Below, piece after piece: positions 18,985 through 27,337 of a stretch of 64,000 bases of DNA. Within the stretch, counting starts at the first letter, position 1. Each line of letters begins with the position of its first letter. Both the position numbers and the translations under genes were made by a program. The notes below the pieces were generated by a model. It saw nothing but the letters and a program-made list of their open reading frames with translations, did no database searches and was not told the DNA's origin. The stretch lies in the NCBI RefSeq assembly GCF_900109745.1, contig NZ_FOAV01000014.1:79626-143625 (forward strand), written 5' to 3'. The stretch comes from Roseateles sp. YR242 (GTDB lineage Bacteria; Pseudomonadota; Gammaproteobacteria; Burkholderiales; Burkholderiaceae_C).

Positions 18985-19329
18985 ATGTCCGCCGCCAACA
19001 AATCCCCCCTCAAGAGCGCGCTCGAGTCTGCGTTCGTCGCAATCCTCGTCTGGGGAGCGTGCCTGTGGTTCCTGGTCTCCGAGACCCAGGCAGGCGACGT
19101 CGCTCCCGGCCGGGTGGTGGTGTTTGCGCTGGGCCTTTGCGGTGCCCTCTTTGCGCACTGGGCCTACATGGGCCTTGCTGTCAAACGGGCGGGGCGACGC
19201 GTGTGGCCCTGGATGCTGCTGCTGGTGTTGACCTTCCCGATGGGCTCGGTCATTGTCGGCATCGTGCTGGCCAGCCAGGCCGAGGAGGCAGAACGGAAGC
19301 GACCGGACACCGCAGGCGGCCTGGGCTGA
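18985..19329 (+). CDS. Small inner membrane protein, unknown function
   Basis: A 114-residue protein with three hydrophobic segments (VAILVWGACLWFLV; VVVFALGLCGALFAHWAYMGL; WMLLLVLTFPMGSVIVGIVL) and a charged C terminus. I do not recognise a family. The ATG at 18985 was preferred over 18955 because the earlier start adds only an Arg-rich leader. It converges on rapZ. Confidence 0.65.
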   Translation: MSAANKSPLKSALESAFVAILVWGACLWFLVSETQAGDVAPGRVVVFALGLCGALFAHWAYMGLAVKRAGRRVWPWMLLLVLTFPMGSVIVGIVLASQAEEAERKRPDTAGGLG

Positions 19330-19350
19330 CTCACGCGCCGGGCATGGCCC

Positions 19351-20262
19351 TCAACGCGCATCCAGCTCCCGGTGCCGCTTGAGCACCTGCCCGTGATAGG
19401 CGAACTGCTTCGCCAGCGTCTCCACCAGATAAACCGAGCGGTGCTGACCCCCCGTGCAGCCGATGGCCACGGTCAGATAGCTGCGCTGGTCCGCGCCGAA
19501 GTTGGGCAGCCACTGCGCAATGAAGGCGCCGATCTGGCTCAGCATCAACCGCACCTCGGGCTGCTGTTCCAGGTAGTCCGCCACCGGTTGGTCGCGGCCG
19601 GTGAGGGGGCGAAGCTCGCGGTCGTAATACGGGTTGGGCAGCACGCGCACGTCGAACACAAAGTCGGCATCGCTGGGCACACCATGCTTGAAAGCGAAGG
19701 ACTGGAACACCAGGGTCAATGAAGAACCGCTGGCACGCACCAGGTCCCGCACCCAGGCGCGCAACTGCGCGGGCCGCAACTGGCTGCTGTCGATCACCGT
19801 GGATTCCATGCGCAGCGGTGTCAGCAGCTCACGCTCCAGGGCAATGGCCTCTTGCAGGGCGCGATGGGTGTCACTGTCTTCGTTCCCGGCGCGCAGTGGG
19901 TGAGGGCGGCGGGTTTCCGAGAAACGGCGCAGCAGGGTGTCGTTATTGGCATCCAGGAAGATGCTGCGCAAGGCCACGCCGTTGAGGCGCAGTTCCTTGA
20001 TGTGCAGCAGCAACTGCGGCAGCGAACCGGCGCTGCGCACATCCACCGCGATGGCCACGCGACGCTTCGAGCCGCTTTCCTTTTCCAACTTCAGGAAATG
20101 GGGCAGCAGCTCGGGCGGGAGGTTGTCCACGCAGAAGAAACCCGCGTCTTCCAGCGCATGCATGGCGATGGACTTGCCGCCGCCCGACATGCCGGTGACC
20201 AGCACCAGATCCGTGGTGTGTGCGGCCTGGCCCGCCAGCGTGTTTTCTAACGGCGGGATCAT
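19351..20262 (-). CDS. rapZ: RNase adapter protein RapZ
   Basis: A 303-residue P-loop nucleotide-binding protein. In enterobacteria it guides RNase E to the sRNA GlmZ in control of glucosamine-6-phosphate synthesis; in betaproteobacteria the target is not certain. Walker A is GMSGGGKS, followed by [10 protein letters not shown]. The C-terminal region has [17 protein letters not shown]. The start ATG overlaps the recN stop as ATGA. Here it sits with recN and nadK and away from ptsN/hprK. Confidence 0.94.
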   Translation of the reverse strand: MIPPLENTLAGQAAHTTDLVLVTGMSGGGKSIAMHALEDAGFFCVDNLPPELLPHFLKLEKESGSKRRVAIAVDVRSAGSLPQLLLHIKELRLNGVALRSIFLDANNDTLLRRFSETRRPHPLRAGNEDSDTHRALQEAIALERELLTPLRMESTVIDSSQLRPAQLRAWVRDLVRASGSSLTLVFQSFAFKHGVPSDADFVFDVRVLPNPYYDRELRPLTGRDQPVADYLEQQPEVRLMLSQIGAFIAQWLPNFGADQRSYLTVAIGCTGGQHRSVYLVETLAKQFAYHGQVLKRHRELDAR

Positions 20263-21983
20263 GGCTTCACCTTCCGGCCCCGGGCCACGGGTTCGGCAGC
20301 CGCGTCGGCGGCCGGTTCGATGGCGCGGGACGAATGAGCCAGCATTTCCTGCGCATGCGCCAGGCTGGTGGAGGAGAGGCGTTCACCCGCCAGCATGCGA
20401 GCGATCTCGGCGACACGGGCCTCGCCCTGGATGGGTTGCACGTCCGAGCTGGTGACGCCACCGCGCGCGGCCTTGGCCACCAGGAAGTGCTGATCCGCGC
20501 AGGCGGCGACCTGCGGCAGGTGGGTCACGGCCAGCACCTGGACGTGTTGGCCCAGTTGCTTCATCAGGCGGCCGACGGTCTCGGCCACGGCACCGCCCAC
20601 ACCGGCGTCGATCTCATCGAAGATCAAGGTGCCGGCACCGCTGTTCTTCTGGCTGGTGGTCACCGCGATGGCCAAGGCAATGCGGGACAACTCGCCGCCC
20701 GAGGCCACCTTGCCCAGCGGACGCGGGGTACTGCCCGCATGGCCGGCCACCAGGAATTCGGCGGATTCCAGGCCAAACGCCTGCGGCTCTTCCTGTGTCT
20801 GCAGCGCCACCGCAAAACGGCCACCGGCCATGCCCAGCTGCTGCATGGCCTGGGAGACGGCCGTGGAGAGCGCCGGGGCGGCCTTGGCCCGCGCGGTGCT
20901 GACCTGCCTGGCTTCGCGCTGATAAGTCTTGAGCGCCTGCGCCTGGCGGGCCTGCAAACCGTCCAGATCGGTGGCGGCGTCCAGTTGAGCCAGCTCGGCC
21001 TTCCACTCCTGCAGCAGGGCAGGCAGTTCCATCGGCGGGCGCCGATAACGGCGGGCCAGCGTCACCCAGGCGGAGACCCGTTCGTCCAGTTGCTGGAGGC
21101 GGTCCGGATCCAGGTCGGCGGCATTCAGGTAGCTGCCCAGGCTGTGGGCGGCATCCTGCAGTTGGGCCTGTGCACCGAGCAATGCGTTGACGGTGTCCTG
21201 CAGGCCGGCGTCGTAGGCCAATACATCCTGCAGGGCAGAGAGCGCGTCGTCGGTGAGGGCCTGCGCGTTGATTTCAGCTTCGCTGATGCCTTCCAGGGCA
21301 CCGCGTGCAGCGTCCATCAGCGACTGGGCGTGCGAGAGGCGCTGGTGTTCCGCGTTGAGTTCCTCCCACTCGTCGTCCGCAGGCGCGAGGCGGTTTAGTT
21401 CGCCGATCTGCCAGCTCAGGCGTTCGTGTTCACGCGCCAGGTCGGCCTGGCGGGCCTGGGCGGAGGCGAGTGCTTCGCTGGCCTGGCGCCATTGCGCGTA
21501 GGCGGCGGCCACCGGTTTGCCGTCGATCTGGCCGAATTCATCCAGCAGCTGGCGTACGCTGGCCGGGCGGGTCAGGCCTTGCCAGGCGTGCTGGCCGTGG
21601 ATGTCCAGCAGGTGTTCGGCCAGTTCACGCAGTTGTGCGACCGTGGCGGCGCTGCCGTTGATCCATGCACGGCTCTTGCCTTGGGCGTCGATAACGCGGC
21701 GCAGCAGCAATGTGGCGTGTTCGTCCTCGGTGGAGAAGCCACCTTCTTCCAGCCAGGTGAGCACGGCCTCGGGCCGGTCGAACTCGGCGCTGATCTCGGC
21801 GCGGCTGGCGCCTTCTCGCACCACGGCGGCCTCGCCCCGGCTGCCCAGGGCCAGTTGCAGGGCGTCGATCAGGATGGACTTGCCCGCGCCGGTCTCACCG
21901 GTCAGGGCGGAGAAGCCGGAGGCGAAGTCCAGCTCCAGTTCCGGCACGATCACGAAATCTCGCAGGCTCAGGCGGCGCAGCAT
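20259..21983 (-). CDS. recN: DNA repair protein RecN
   Basis: A 574-residue SMC-like ATPase for double-strand break repair. Walker [13 protein letters not shown] near the N terminus, long coiled-coil arms in the middle, and the signature and Walker B near the C terminus ([29 protein letters not shown]). Full length for the family. The C terminus carries an Ala/Pro-rich tail ([14 protein letters not shown]). It is located between nadK and rapZ. Confidence 0.96.
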   Translation of the reverse strand: MLRRLSLRDFVIVPELELDFASGFSALTGETGAGKSILIDALQLALGSRGEAAVVREGASRAEISAEFDRPEAVLTWLEEGGFSTEDEHATLLLRRVIDAQGKSRAWINGSAATVAQLRELAEHLLDIHGQHAWQGLTRPASVRQLLDEFGQIDGKPVAAAYAQWRQASEALASAQARQADLAREHERLSWQIGELNRLAPADDEWEELNAEHQRLSHAQSLMDAARGALEGISEAEINAQALTDDALSALQDVLAYDAGLQDTVNALLGAQAQLQDAAHSLGSYLNAADLDPDRLQQLDERVSAWVTLARRYRRPPMELPALLQEWKAELAQLDAATDLDGLQARQAQALKTYQREARQVSTARAKAAPALSTAVSQAMQQLGMAGGRFAVALQTQEEPQAFGLESAEFLVAGHAGSTPRPLGKVASGGELSRIALAIAVTTSQKNSGAGTLIFDEIDAGVGGAVAETVGRLMKQLGQHVQVLAVTHLPQVAACADQHFLVAKAARGGVTSSDVQPIQGEARVAEIARMLAGERLSSTSLAHAQEMLAHSSRAIEPAADAAAEPVARGRKVKP

Positions 21984-22009
21984 GTCGGTGAGTCCTTTAG
22001 TCGCTCAAG

Positions 22010-22885
22010 TCAGCTCACGCCTTCGTACCAGCGCAGCTTGCGGCGCAGCGTGGCGTAGTAACTCCAGCCACGTGAATGCAGGAATTGGGCCCGGTGCTGG
22101 GAGCGCCGCACGGTGATGCAGTCTCCGTGCAGCAGGCTGGCCAGGCTCTGCATGTCGAAGTTCACGCTGGCGTCTCGGCCGGCCACGATGGTCAGGCGCA
22201 CCTCGCCAGAATCCGGCAGCACGATCGGCCGGTTGGACAGCGCATGCGAGGCGATGGGCAGCACCACCCAGCCGGCGATGCCCGGATGCAGGATGGGGCC
22301 GCCAGCGGACAGGGCGTAGGCGGTGGAACCGGTGGGGGTGCCGACGATCACGCCGTCTGCCCGCATGTTGGCCACGAACTCGTCGCCCACATCCACGCGC
22401 AGTTCCACCATCGCGGCGGTGGCGCCGCGGCTCACGACCACGTCGTTCAACGCCACGCCGGAGAAAATCTGCTCACCGTCCCGCAGCACGGCGCCTTCCA
22501 GCATGGAGCGGTGCTCGCTTTCGTAGTCGCCCACGAAGATGGCCGCCAGCGACTCCTTGTACTGTTCGGCCGAAATATCGGTGATGAAACCCAGCCGGCC
22601 CTGGTTGATGCCCACCAGGGGCATCCCGTAGCGGGCTACCTCGCGGGCGAAGCCCAGCATGGTGCCGTCCCCGCCGACCACCACGGCCAGGTCGCACTGT
22701 TGCCCCATTTCGGCGTGCGAGAGGGCGGGGAAGGTAGAGATGCCGGTACTTTCGGCTGTTTCCTGATCCAGGGAAACATCCAATCCCTGGTCGGCCACAA
22801 AGCCGGCAATCTCCTCCAGGAGCGGGCGGATGCCCCGAGCCTGGGGCTTGCCGACGATGGCCACATGACGGAAGCGCTTGGACAT
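22010..22885 (-). CDS. nadK: NAD kinase
   Basis: Phosphorylates NAD to NADP with ATP. It has the family GGDGT motif ([11 protein letters not shown]), the NE/D-like motif [11 protein letters not shown] and the substrate region [22 protein letters not shown] took the ATG at 22885 ([14 protein letters not shown]) over 22912 because homology starts there; length 291 is normal. It is divergent from hrcA across 70 bp and followed by recN. Confidence 0.95.
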   Translation of the reverse strand: MSKRFRHVAIVGKPQARGIRPLLEEIAGFVADQGLDVSLDQETAESTGISTFPALSHAEMGQQCDLAVVVGGDGTMLGFAREVARYGMPLVGINQGRLGFITDISAEQYKESLAAIFVGDYESEHRSMLEGAVLRDGEQIFSGVALNDVVVSRGATAAMVELRVDVGDEFVANMRADGVIVGTPTGSTAYALSAGGPILHPGIAGWVVLPIASHALSNRPIVLPDSGEVRLTIVAGRDASVNFDMQSLASLLHGDCITVRRSQHRAQFLHSRGWSYYATLRRKLRWYEGVS

Positions 22886-22955
22886 ATGCGGAGAATTACA
22901 CCACAGCGCCATGGCGCCGCCGGGCGGCCCCTCCGGAGTTCAATACAATGAAATC

Positions 22956-23987
22956 ATGCTCGACGAGCGCGCCAAAACCCTTCTGAAGACCCTGGTTGAA
23001 CGCTACATAGCGGACGGTCAACCGGTGGGCTCACGCACGCTCTCAAAAGCCTCGGGTCTGGAACTGAGCCCGGCGACCATCCGCAACGTGATGGCCGACC
23101 TGGAAGAACTGGGCCTGATTGCCAGCCCGCACACCAGTGCCGGCCGCATCCCGACCGCCCGGGGCTACCGGCTGTTTGTGGACACACTGCTGACGGCCAA
23201 GGCCTCGGCAGCGGCGGCCGGGGGAATGGGGTCGGAGGTGTCGTCCCTGGAATCCCAGCTGTTGCCGGACCAGCCGCAGCGGGTGATTGCGAACGCGGCG
23301 CAGCTGCTCTCCAGCCTTTCCAGCTTCGTGGGCGTGATCACCGCGCCGCGCAAGAGCAGCGTCTTCCACCATATTGAATTTCTGCGGCTGGGTGACCGGC
23401 GGGTGCTGGTGATCATGGTGTCCCCGGAGGGGGATGTGCAGAACCGGCTGGTGTTCACCGCGCAAGACCTGACCCATTCGGAGCTCACTGAAGCCAGCAA
23501 CCGGCTCAATGCCCACTATTCCGGACTGAGCCTGGACGTGGTGCGAGACCGGCTGCGCAACGAGGTGGACGCGCTGCGAGGCGAGATTGCCTCGTTGATG
23601 AGCGCTGCGGTGGATGTGGGCACGCAGAGCTTCGAAGAACACGAGCCGGTGATCATCTCCGGCGAACGCAACCTGCTGACGGTGCAGGATTTCAGCCACG
23701 ACATGGGCAGCCTGCGCCGGATGTTCGATCTTTTTGAGCAGAAGACGCAGTTGATGCGGCTGCTGGATGTGTCGAGCCGGGCGGAAGGGGTGCGTATCTA
23801 TATTGGTGGGGAGAGCCAGGTGGTTCCGTATGAGGAACTGTCGGTGGTGTCCGCGCCGTATGAGGTGGATGGCCAGGTGGTGGGCACGCTGGGCGTGGTC
23901 GGGCCGACGCGGATGGCGTACGACCGGATGATCCAGATCGTGGACATCACGTCGCGGATGGTGAGCAACGCGCTGTCGCAGAAGTAG
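22956..23987 (+). CDS. hrcA: Heat-inducible transcription repressor HrcA
   Basis: A 343-residue repressor that binds CIRCE operators of groESL or dnaK genes. It has an N-terminal winged helix ([39 protein letters not shown]) and [20 protein letters not shown], then the GAF-like effector domain ending in [14 protein letters not shown]. The start ATG at 22956 fits the family; the open frame upstream belongs to the intergenic region. No CIRCE element is visible here, so its targets are elsewhere. Confidence 0.96.
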   Translation: MLDERAKTLLKTLVERYIADGQPVGSRTLSKASGLELSPATIRNVMADLEELGLIASPHTSAGRIPTARGYRLFVDTLLTAKASAAAAGGMGSEVSSLESQLLPDQPQRVIANAAQLLSSLSSFVGVITAPRKSSVFHHIEFLRLGDRRVLVIMVSPEGDVQNRLVFTAQDLTHSELTEASNRLNAHYSGLSLDVVRDRLRNEVDALRGEIASLMSAAVDVGTQSFEEHEPVIISGERNLLTVQDFSHDMGSLRRMFDLFEQKTQLMRLLDVSSRAEGVRIYIGGESQVVPYEELSVVSAPYEVDGQVVGTLGVVGPTRMAYDRMIQIVDITSRMVSNALSQK

Positions 23988-24042
23988 GGCGGGGCTGCGT
24001 CTTCGCTTGAGTAGAATCGCCGGCTCTCGCTGATCGTTCAGG

Positions 24043-24119
24043 GGGCCGTTAGCTCAGTTGGTTAGAGCAGAGGACTCATAATCCTTTGGTCGCTGGTTCA
24101 AGTCCAGCACGGCCTACCA
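24043..24119 (+). tRNA. tRNA with CAT anticodon, most likely tRNA-Ile2
   Basis: A 77-nt cloverleaf with encoded CCA; the anticodon loop is CTCATAA. The acceptor stem GGGCCGT has C4-G69 and C5-G68, the pairs used by TilS (tRNA-Ile lysidine synthetase) to pick tRNA-Ile2. The anticodon and T arms (TTGGTCGCTGGTTCAAGTCC) resemble E. coli ileX rather than elongator tRNA-Met. Automatic calls would probably label it tRNA-Met. Confidence 0.9.
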
Positions 24120-24683
24120 CCTTGGGGCATCGGGAGCTGAAGACGACTGCTTCTGCTTGGCGGACTAGTTTCGTAACGTTGCCTCGAACAAACCGCGGCC
24201 ACCGGTTAGCTGACAGCGTGATGGAACCGTGTGACTCGAGTCCAGAACATGCAGCCATAGATGGGCGCCATCGAAGCTTTGCCGGTTTCGAACTCGAAGT
24301 GCACCGGTCGGTCAGCCTTCGCGGACGTGACCGTGGCGACCTCCGTCACCGGGAAACTCGGCGCTTCGCTTCGCTTGATGCCCTTGAAGTTTCCCCACTC
24401 GGCATCAACGCCATATCGAGGATCGAGAGATGAAACTTCTCCTCGATAACACCCGGTGATCCGTCGCGTGGTAATGACCCACCAGCTCTGAGCCGTGAAG
24501 TACGCGCTTGCGATAGGAAGCTCGCAAGAACACTCGCCCCAACTTTTTGGGGAAGGGCTTTTAGACACAGTTCCCTATAAATGATTGTTGCTGTGGTGCA
24601 AACCCTGCACGCAGTGAATTCCCACATGGCCTTTCCAGTGCCATATCGGCACACTTCCGTCTGCTGTTCTTGCCTCCATTCCC
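24120..24683. other. Gene-free stretch between the tRNA and the aryl polyene cluster
   Basis: About 560 bp with lower G+C than its flanks and no recognisable gene. Short open frames exist on both strands (for example a 120-codon minus frame at 24206-24568) but show no family motif or ribosome site. A TATAAA box at 24576-24581 in an AT-rich patch could be part of the promoter for the aryl polyene operon; no good -35 is seen at the usual spacing. The position directly after a tRNA gene suggests decayed sequence from integration, but no clear attachment repeat was found. Confidence 0.5.
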
Positions 24684-25391
24684 ATGCTGCTTTTCCGTGT
24701 TTCTCGTTGGGCTGCCTGGTCGCCAGGACTGCCGACACAGGACCGTTGGCAGGAATGGTGTCAGGCCCCAGATCTCACCGCATTGGCCGGCGACGCCGTA
24801 CCCGCGCTCACTGAACTGCCAGCGATGACCCGCCGGCGCCTCGACCCCATGGGTCGGGCCGCGCTGCAGGTCGCGTTCGAGGCGCAGGGCCCTGCAAGTA
24901 CCGGTCCCGTGGTCTTCGCCTCCCGTTGGGGCGAGATTACACGTTCGGTCTCGCTGTTGCGGGAGCTGACTCAAGGGGAACCCTTATCCCCCACGGCCTT
25001 CAGCCTCTCCGTGCACAACGCCAGTAGCGCTGTGTATTCCATCGCCCGGAACGACACCGCCAACTTCGCCGCGATCTCCGCCGGGCCTTGCAGCTCCGCC
25101 GCTGGCGTCTGCGAAGCCCTGGGTCTGCTGGCCGATGGCGCGCAGCGGGTACTGGTCGTGAGCGTCGAGGCTCCGCTGCCTGCGCCGTACGAACCCTTCG
25201 AGACCCACCCGCTGCCCATCCGCGCCTGGGCTGCCCTGATTGAATCCGGCGGAAACCTCCGGCTGGAGGCTGCCCCCGCGCAAGCCTTCCCGGACGAGCC
25301 ACTGCCGTCGGACTTGGCCGTGCTGCGCTTCCTGACGGGCGCCACGCCCATGCTCCATCAACCCGGCTGGCGCTGGACACGCCATGAGTAA
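24684..25391 (+). CDS. Truncated ketosynthase-like protein, ApeC-type chain-length factor
   Basis: A 235-residue protein with only the N-terminal half of the thiolase fold (Ketoacyl-synt_2, PF13723 type). Motifs: WAAWSPGL, RRRLDPMGRAALQ, VVFASRWGEITRS and SVHNASSAVYSIARND. In aryl polyene systems this protein (ApeC) pairs with the ketosynthase ApeO and helps set chain length. It lacks the C-terminal half with the two catalytic His residues. It does have a Cys in SAGPCSSAAG near the place of the ketosynthase nucleophile. It is the first gene of the operon. Confidence 0.85.
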   Translation: MLLFRVSRWAAWSPGLPTQDRWQEWCQAPDLTALAGDAVPALTELPAMTRRRLDPMGRAALQVAFEAQGPASTGPVVFASRWGEITRSVSLLRELTQGEPLSPTAFSLSVHNASSAVYSIARNDTANFAAISAGPCSSAAGVCEALGLLADGAQRVLVVSVEAPLPAPYEPFETHPLPIRAWAALIESGGNLRLEAAPAQAFPDEPLPSDLAVLRFLTGATPMLHQPGWRWTRHE

Positions 25392-26253
25392 GCGCCTGTC
25401 CTGGCCAGGGCGACTCTGGCGCGTGGCGGCGACGGCCATTGCCTTCTTCACATTCGGCATCGGCGGTCTGGTGCTGGGCATCGTCGTCTTCCCGTTGCTC
25501 AACCTGCTGGTCCGGTCGCCGGAACGCCGCGGCCACTGGGCCCGCGGGTTCATCGGCACACTGTTCCGCCTGTTCATTGGCTGGATGCGTCTGCTGGGCT
25601 TGGTGACCTACGAGCTGCATGGCCTGGAACGCCTGCGCCGCCAGGGCCTGCTGGTCCTGGCCAACCACCCGACGCTGATCGACGTCGTGTTCCTCATCGG
25701 CCTCGTGCCAAATGCGAATTGCGTGGTGAAGTCAACACTTGCCACCCACCCATGTACGCGAGGACCTGTTCGAGCAACAGGATATATCTGCAACAATTCA
25801 GGCTCCGACCTGCTACAGAACTGCGTGGACGCGCTGACAGCGGGGGGGAACCTGATCATCTTTCCCGAAGGCACGCGCACCCGCCCCGGGCAAACCCTGA
25901 CGATGCAACGGGGGGCCGCGCAGATTGCCGTGCGCGCCGCCCTGGACATCACCCCGGTCCACATTCACTGTGAGCCGCTGGGTCTCTACAAGGGGCAGCC
26001 CTGGTGGCGTGTGGCCGAGCAGCCGTTGCATTTCAGCATCCGGGTGGCCGAGGACATGCCGACAGCCCCCTTCCTGGAAGCAACAGGTGGCGAGGCCTCC
26101 CTTGCGGCCCGCCGCCTGACGGAACATCTGGTTCGGTATTTTTCTCGCAATCTTAATAATCAAAACTTGATCTCGGGGAGCCATGCAAGCGCTGGAGAAA
26201 GAAATCAAGGAGTTGCTAATCTCGGCACTCCAGCTGGAGGACCTGAGTCCTGA
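25384..26253 (+). CDS. Membrane 1-acylglycerol-phosphate acyltransferase-like protein (ApeD type)
   Basis: A 289-residue PlsC-family acyltransferase with an N-terminal hydrophobic segment (AATAIAFFTFGIGGLVLGIV). The catalytic HX4D motif is NHPTLID (His95, Asp100) and the substrate motif FPEGTRTRPG. In aryl polyene clusters such enzymes are thought to attach the polyene to a lipid anchor. It overlaps the upstream gene by 8 bp. Its C-terminal 24 codons overlap the first acyl carrier protein by 71 bp, longer than other junctions here, so the real C terminus may be an extension. The region 26130-26170 is AT-rich. Confidence 0.87.
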   Translation: MSKRLSWPGRLWRVAATAIAFFTFGIGGLVLGIVVFPLLNLLVRSPERRGHWARGFIGTLFRLFIGWMRLLGLVTYELHGLERLRRQGLLVLANHPTLIDVVFLIGLVPNANCVVKSTLATHPCTRGPVRATGYICNNSGSDLLQNCVDALTAGGNLIIFPEGTRTRPGQTLTMQRGAAQIAVRAALDITPVHIHCEPLGLYKGQPWWRVAEQPLHFSIRVAEDMPTAPFLEATGGEASLAARRLTEHLVRYFSRNLNNQNLISGSHASAGERNQGVANLGTPAGGPES

Positions 26254-26449
26254 CGATATCGACGCGAACCAGTCGCTGTTTGTCGAAGGGCTGGGGCTGG
26301 ACTCCATCGATGCACTAGAACTGGGCCTGGCATTGCAGAAGCGCTACGGCGTGAGCATGGCCGCAGACTCGGCCGAGACCCGCCGGCACTTCGCCAGCAT
26401 CCGCGCACTGGCGGAGTTTGTCTCCGCCAATCGCAAGCTGAGCGCCTGA
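26183..26449 (+). CDS. Acyl carrier protein, aryl polyene (ApeE type)
   Basis: An 88-residue acyl carrier protein. The phosphopantetheine site is Ser41 in GLGLDSIDALEL. A GGGGAG ribosome site precedes the ATG at 26183, which lies inside the end of the acyltransferase gene. It would carry the growing polyene between ApeO/C, ApeQ, ApeI/P. The dedicated phosphopantetheinyl transferase at 41330 probably activates it. Confidence 0.92.
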   Translation: MQALEKEIKELLISALQLEDLSPDDIDANQSLFVEGLGLDSIDALELGLALQKRYGVSMAADSAETRRHFASIRALAEFVSANRKLSA

Positions 26450-26482
26450 GCGCGTACCGCCCGCCACCATCGAGATCCGGCC

Positions 26483-26776
26483 ATGACCGACCAAGACATC
26501 TTCGAGCGCCTGCGCACTATCCTGATTGAGACGTTTGACATCGACGCCGAACGCATCACGCCTCAAGCGCGCCTCTACGAGGACCTTGACATCGACAGCA
26601 TCGATGCCGTGGACCTCATCGTTCGACTCAAGCCGCTGGTGGGCAAGCGGCTGCAGCCCGAGGCCTTCAAGGCAGTGCGCACGTTGCAGGACGTGATCAA
26701 CGCGCTGCAGGGGCTGCTGCAGTCCGGGACGGGCGCCGCGGCCAACGGCGAGTACGAGGGCGCGACCGCGTCCTGA
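26483..26776 (+). CDS. Acyl carrier protein, aryl polyene (ApeF type)
   Basis: A 97-residue acyl carrier protein with attachment Ser39 in DLDIDSIDAVDL. It is distinct in sequence from the preceding carrier, so the two probably have different roles (starter loading against elongation, as proposed for ApeE and ApeF). The C terminus has a short Gly/Ala-rich tail. Confidence 0.92.
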   Translation: MTDQDIFERLRTILIETFDIDAERITPQARLYEDLDIDSIDAVDLIVRLKPLVGKRLQPEAFKAVRTLQDVINALQGLLQSGTGAAANGEYEGATAS

Positions 26777-26788
26777 CAGGGTTTCACG

Positions 26789-27337
26789 ATGCGTTGGGCC
26801 CTCGTGCTGGCCCTGACGGCCGCCTATCCCCTGCTGGTGTTCGTGAGCCTCGGACACATCGAGCCGCGCTACATGGCGCTGCTGCTGCTCGTGCTGGGCC
26901 TGCTGCGCATGGCCACCGGCACCGGCGGGCAGGTGCAGGCGCGCTGGATCGTCGCGGCCGCGCTGCTGCTGGCGGCGCTCACGGCGCTGCTGAACCAGAG
27001 CCTGCCGCTCAAGCTGTATCCGGTGCTGGTCAACCTCGCCATGCTCACGCTTTTTTCCGTCAGCCTCGTGCGAGGCCCCAGCGTCGTAGAGCGGCTGGCG
27101 CGCCTCACCGACCCCCACCTGCCGCCGCAAGCCATCGTCTACACGCGCCGCGTCACGCAGATCTGGTGCGGCTTCTTCCTGGTCAACGGCGGCGTGGCCC
27201 TGGCCACGGCGCTCTGGGCCAGCGAACGCATTTGGGCGCTTTACAACGGACTATTCGCCTATGGTCTTATGGGCCTGCTGATGGGTGGTGAATGGCTGGT
27301 GCGCCGGCGCGTGCGCGCCAGAATGGCGACTTCATGA
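26789..27337 (+). CDS. Inner membrane protein COG4648 (ApeG type)
   Basis: A 182-residue membrane protein with five or six hydrophobic segments (for example WALVLALTAAYPLLVFV, YMALLLLVLGLLRMA, IVAAALLLAALTALL, GFFLVNGGVALATALWA). The family is a constant member of aryl polyene clusters; its role is unknown. It overlaps the ligase gene by ATGA at 27334. Confidence 0.85.
   Translation: MRWALVLALTAAYPLLVFVSLGHIEPRYMALLLLVLGLLRMATGTGGQVQARWIVAAALLLAALTALLNQSLPLKLYPVLVNLAMLTLFSVSLVRGPSVVERLARLTDPHLPPQAIVYTRRVTQIWCGFFLVNGGVALATALWASERIWALYNGLFAYGLMGLLMGGEWLVRRRVRARMATS

Noticed and set aside
16990..19158. A 722-codon minus-strand frame across mutM and mutY.
   Set aside because: Both repair enzymes are complete on the plus strand; the frame is a shadow.
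22886..22955. Search for a CIRCE operator upstream of hrcA.
   Set aside because: No TTAGCACTC-N9-GAGTGCTAA element is present in the divergent region.
24225..24250. A short match to the tRNA T arm (gactcgagtccagaac) as an attachment site copy.
   Set aside because: Only about ten bases agree and the similarity stops before the tRNA 3' end, so chance is likely.
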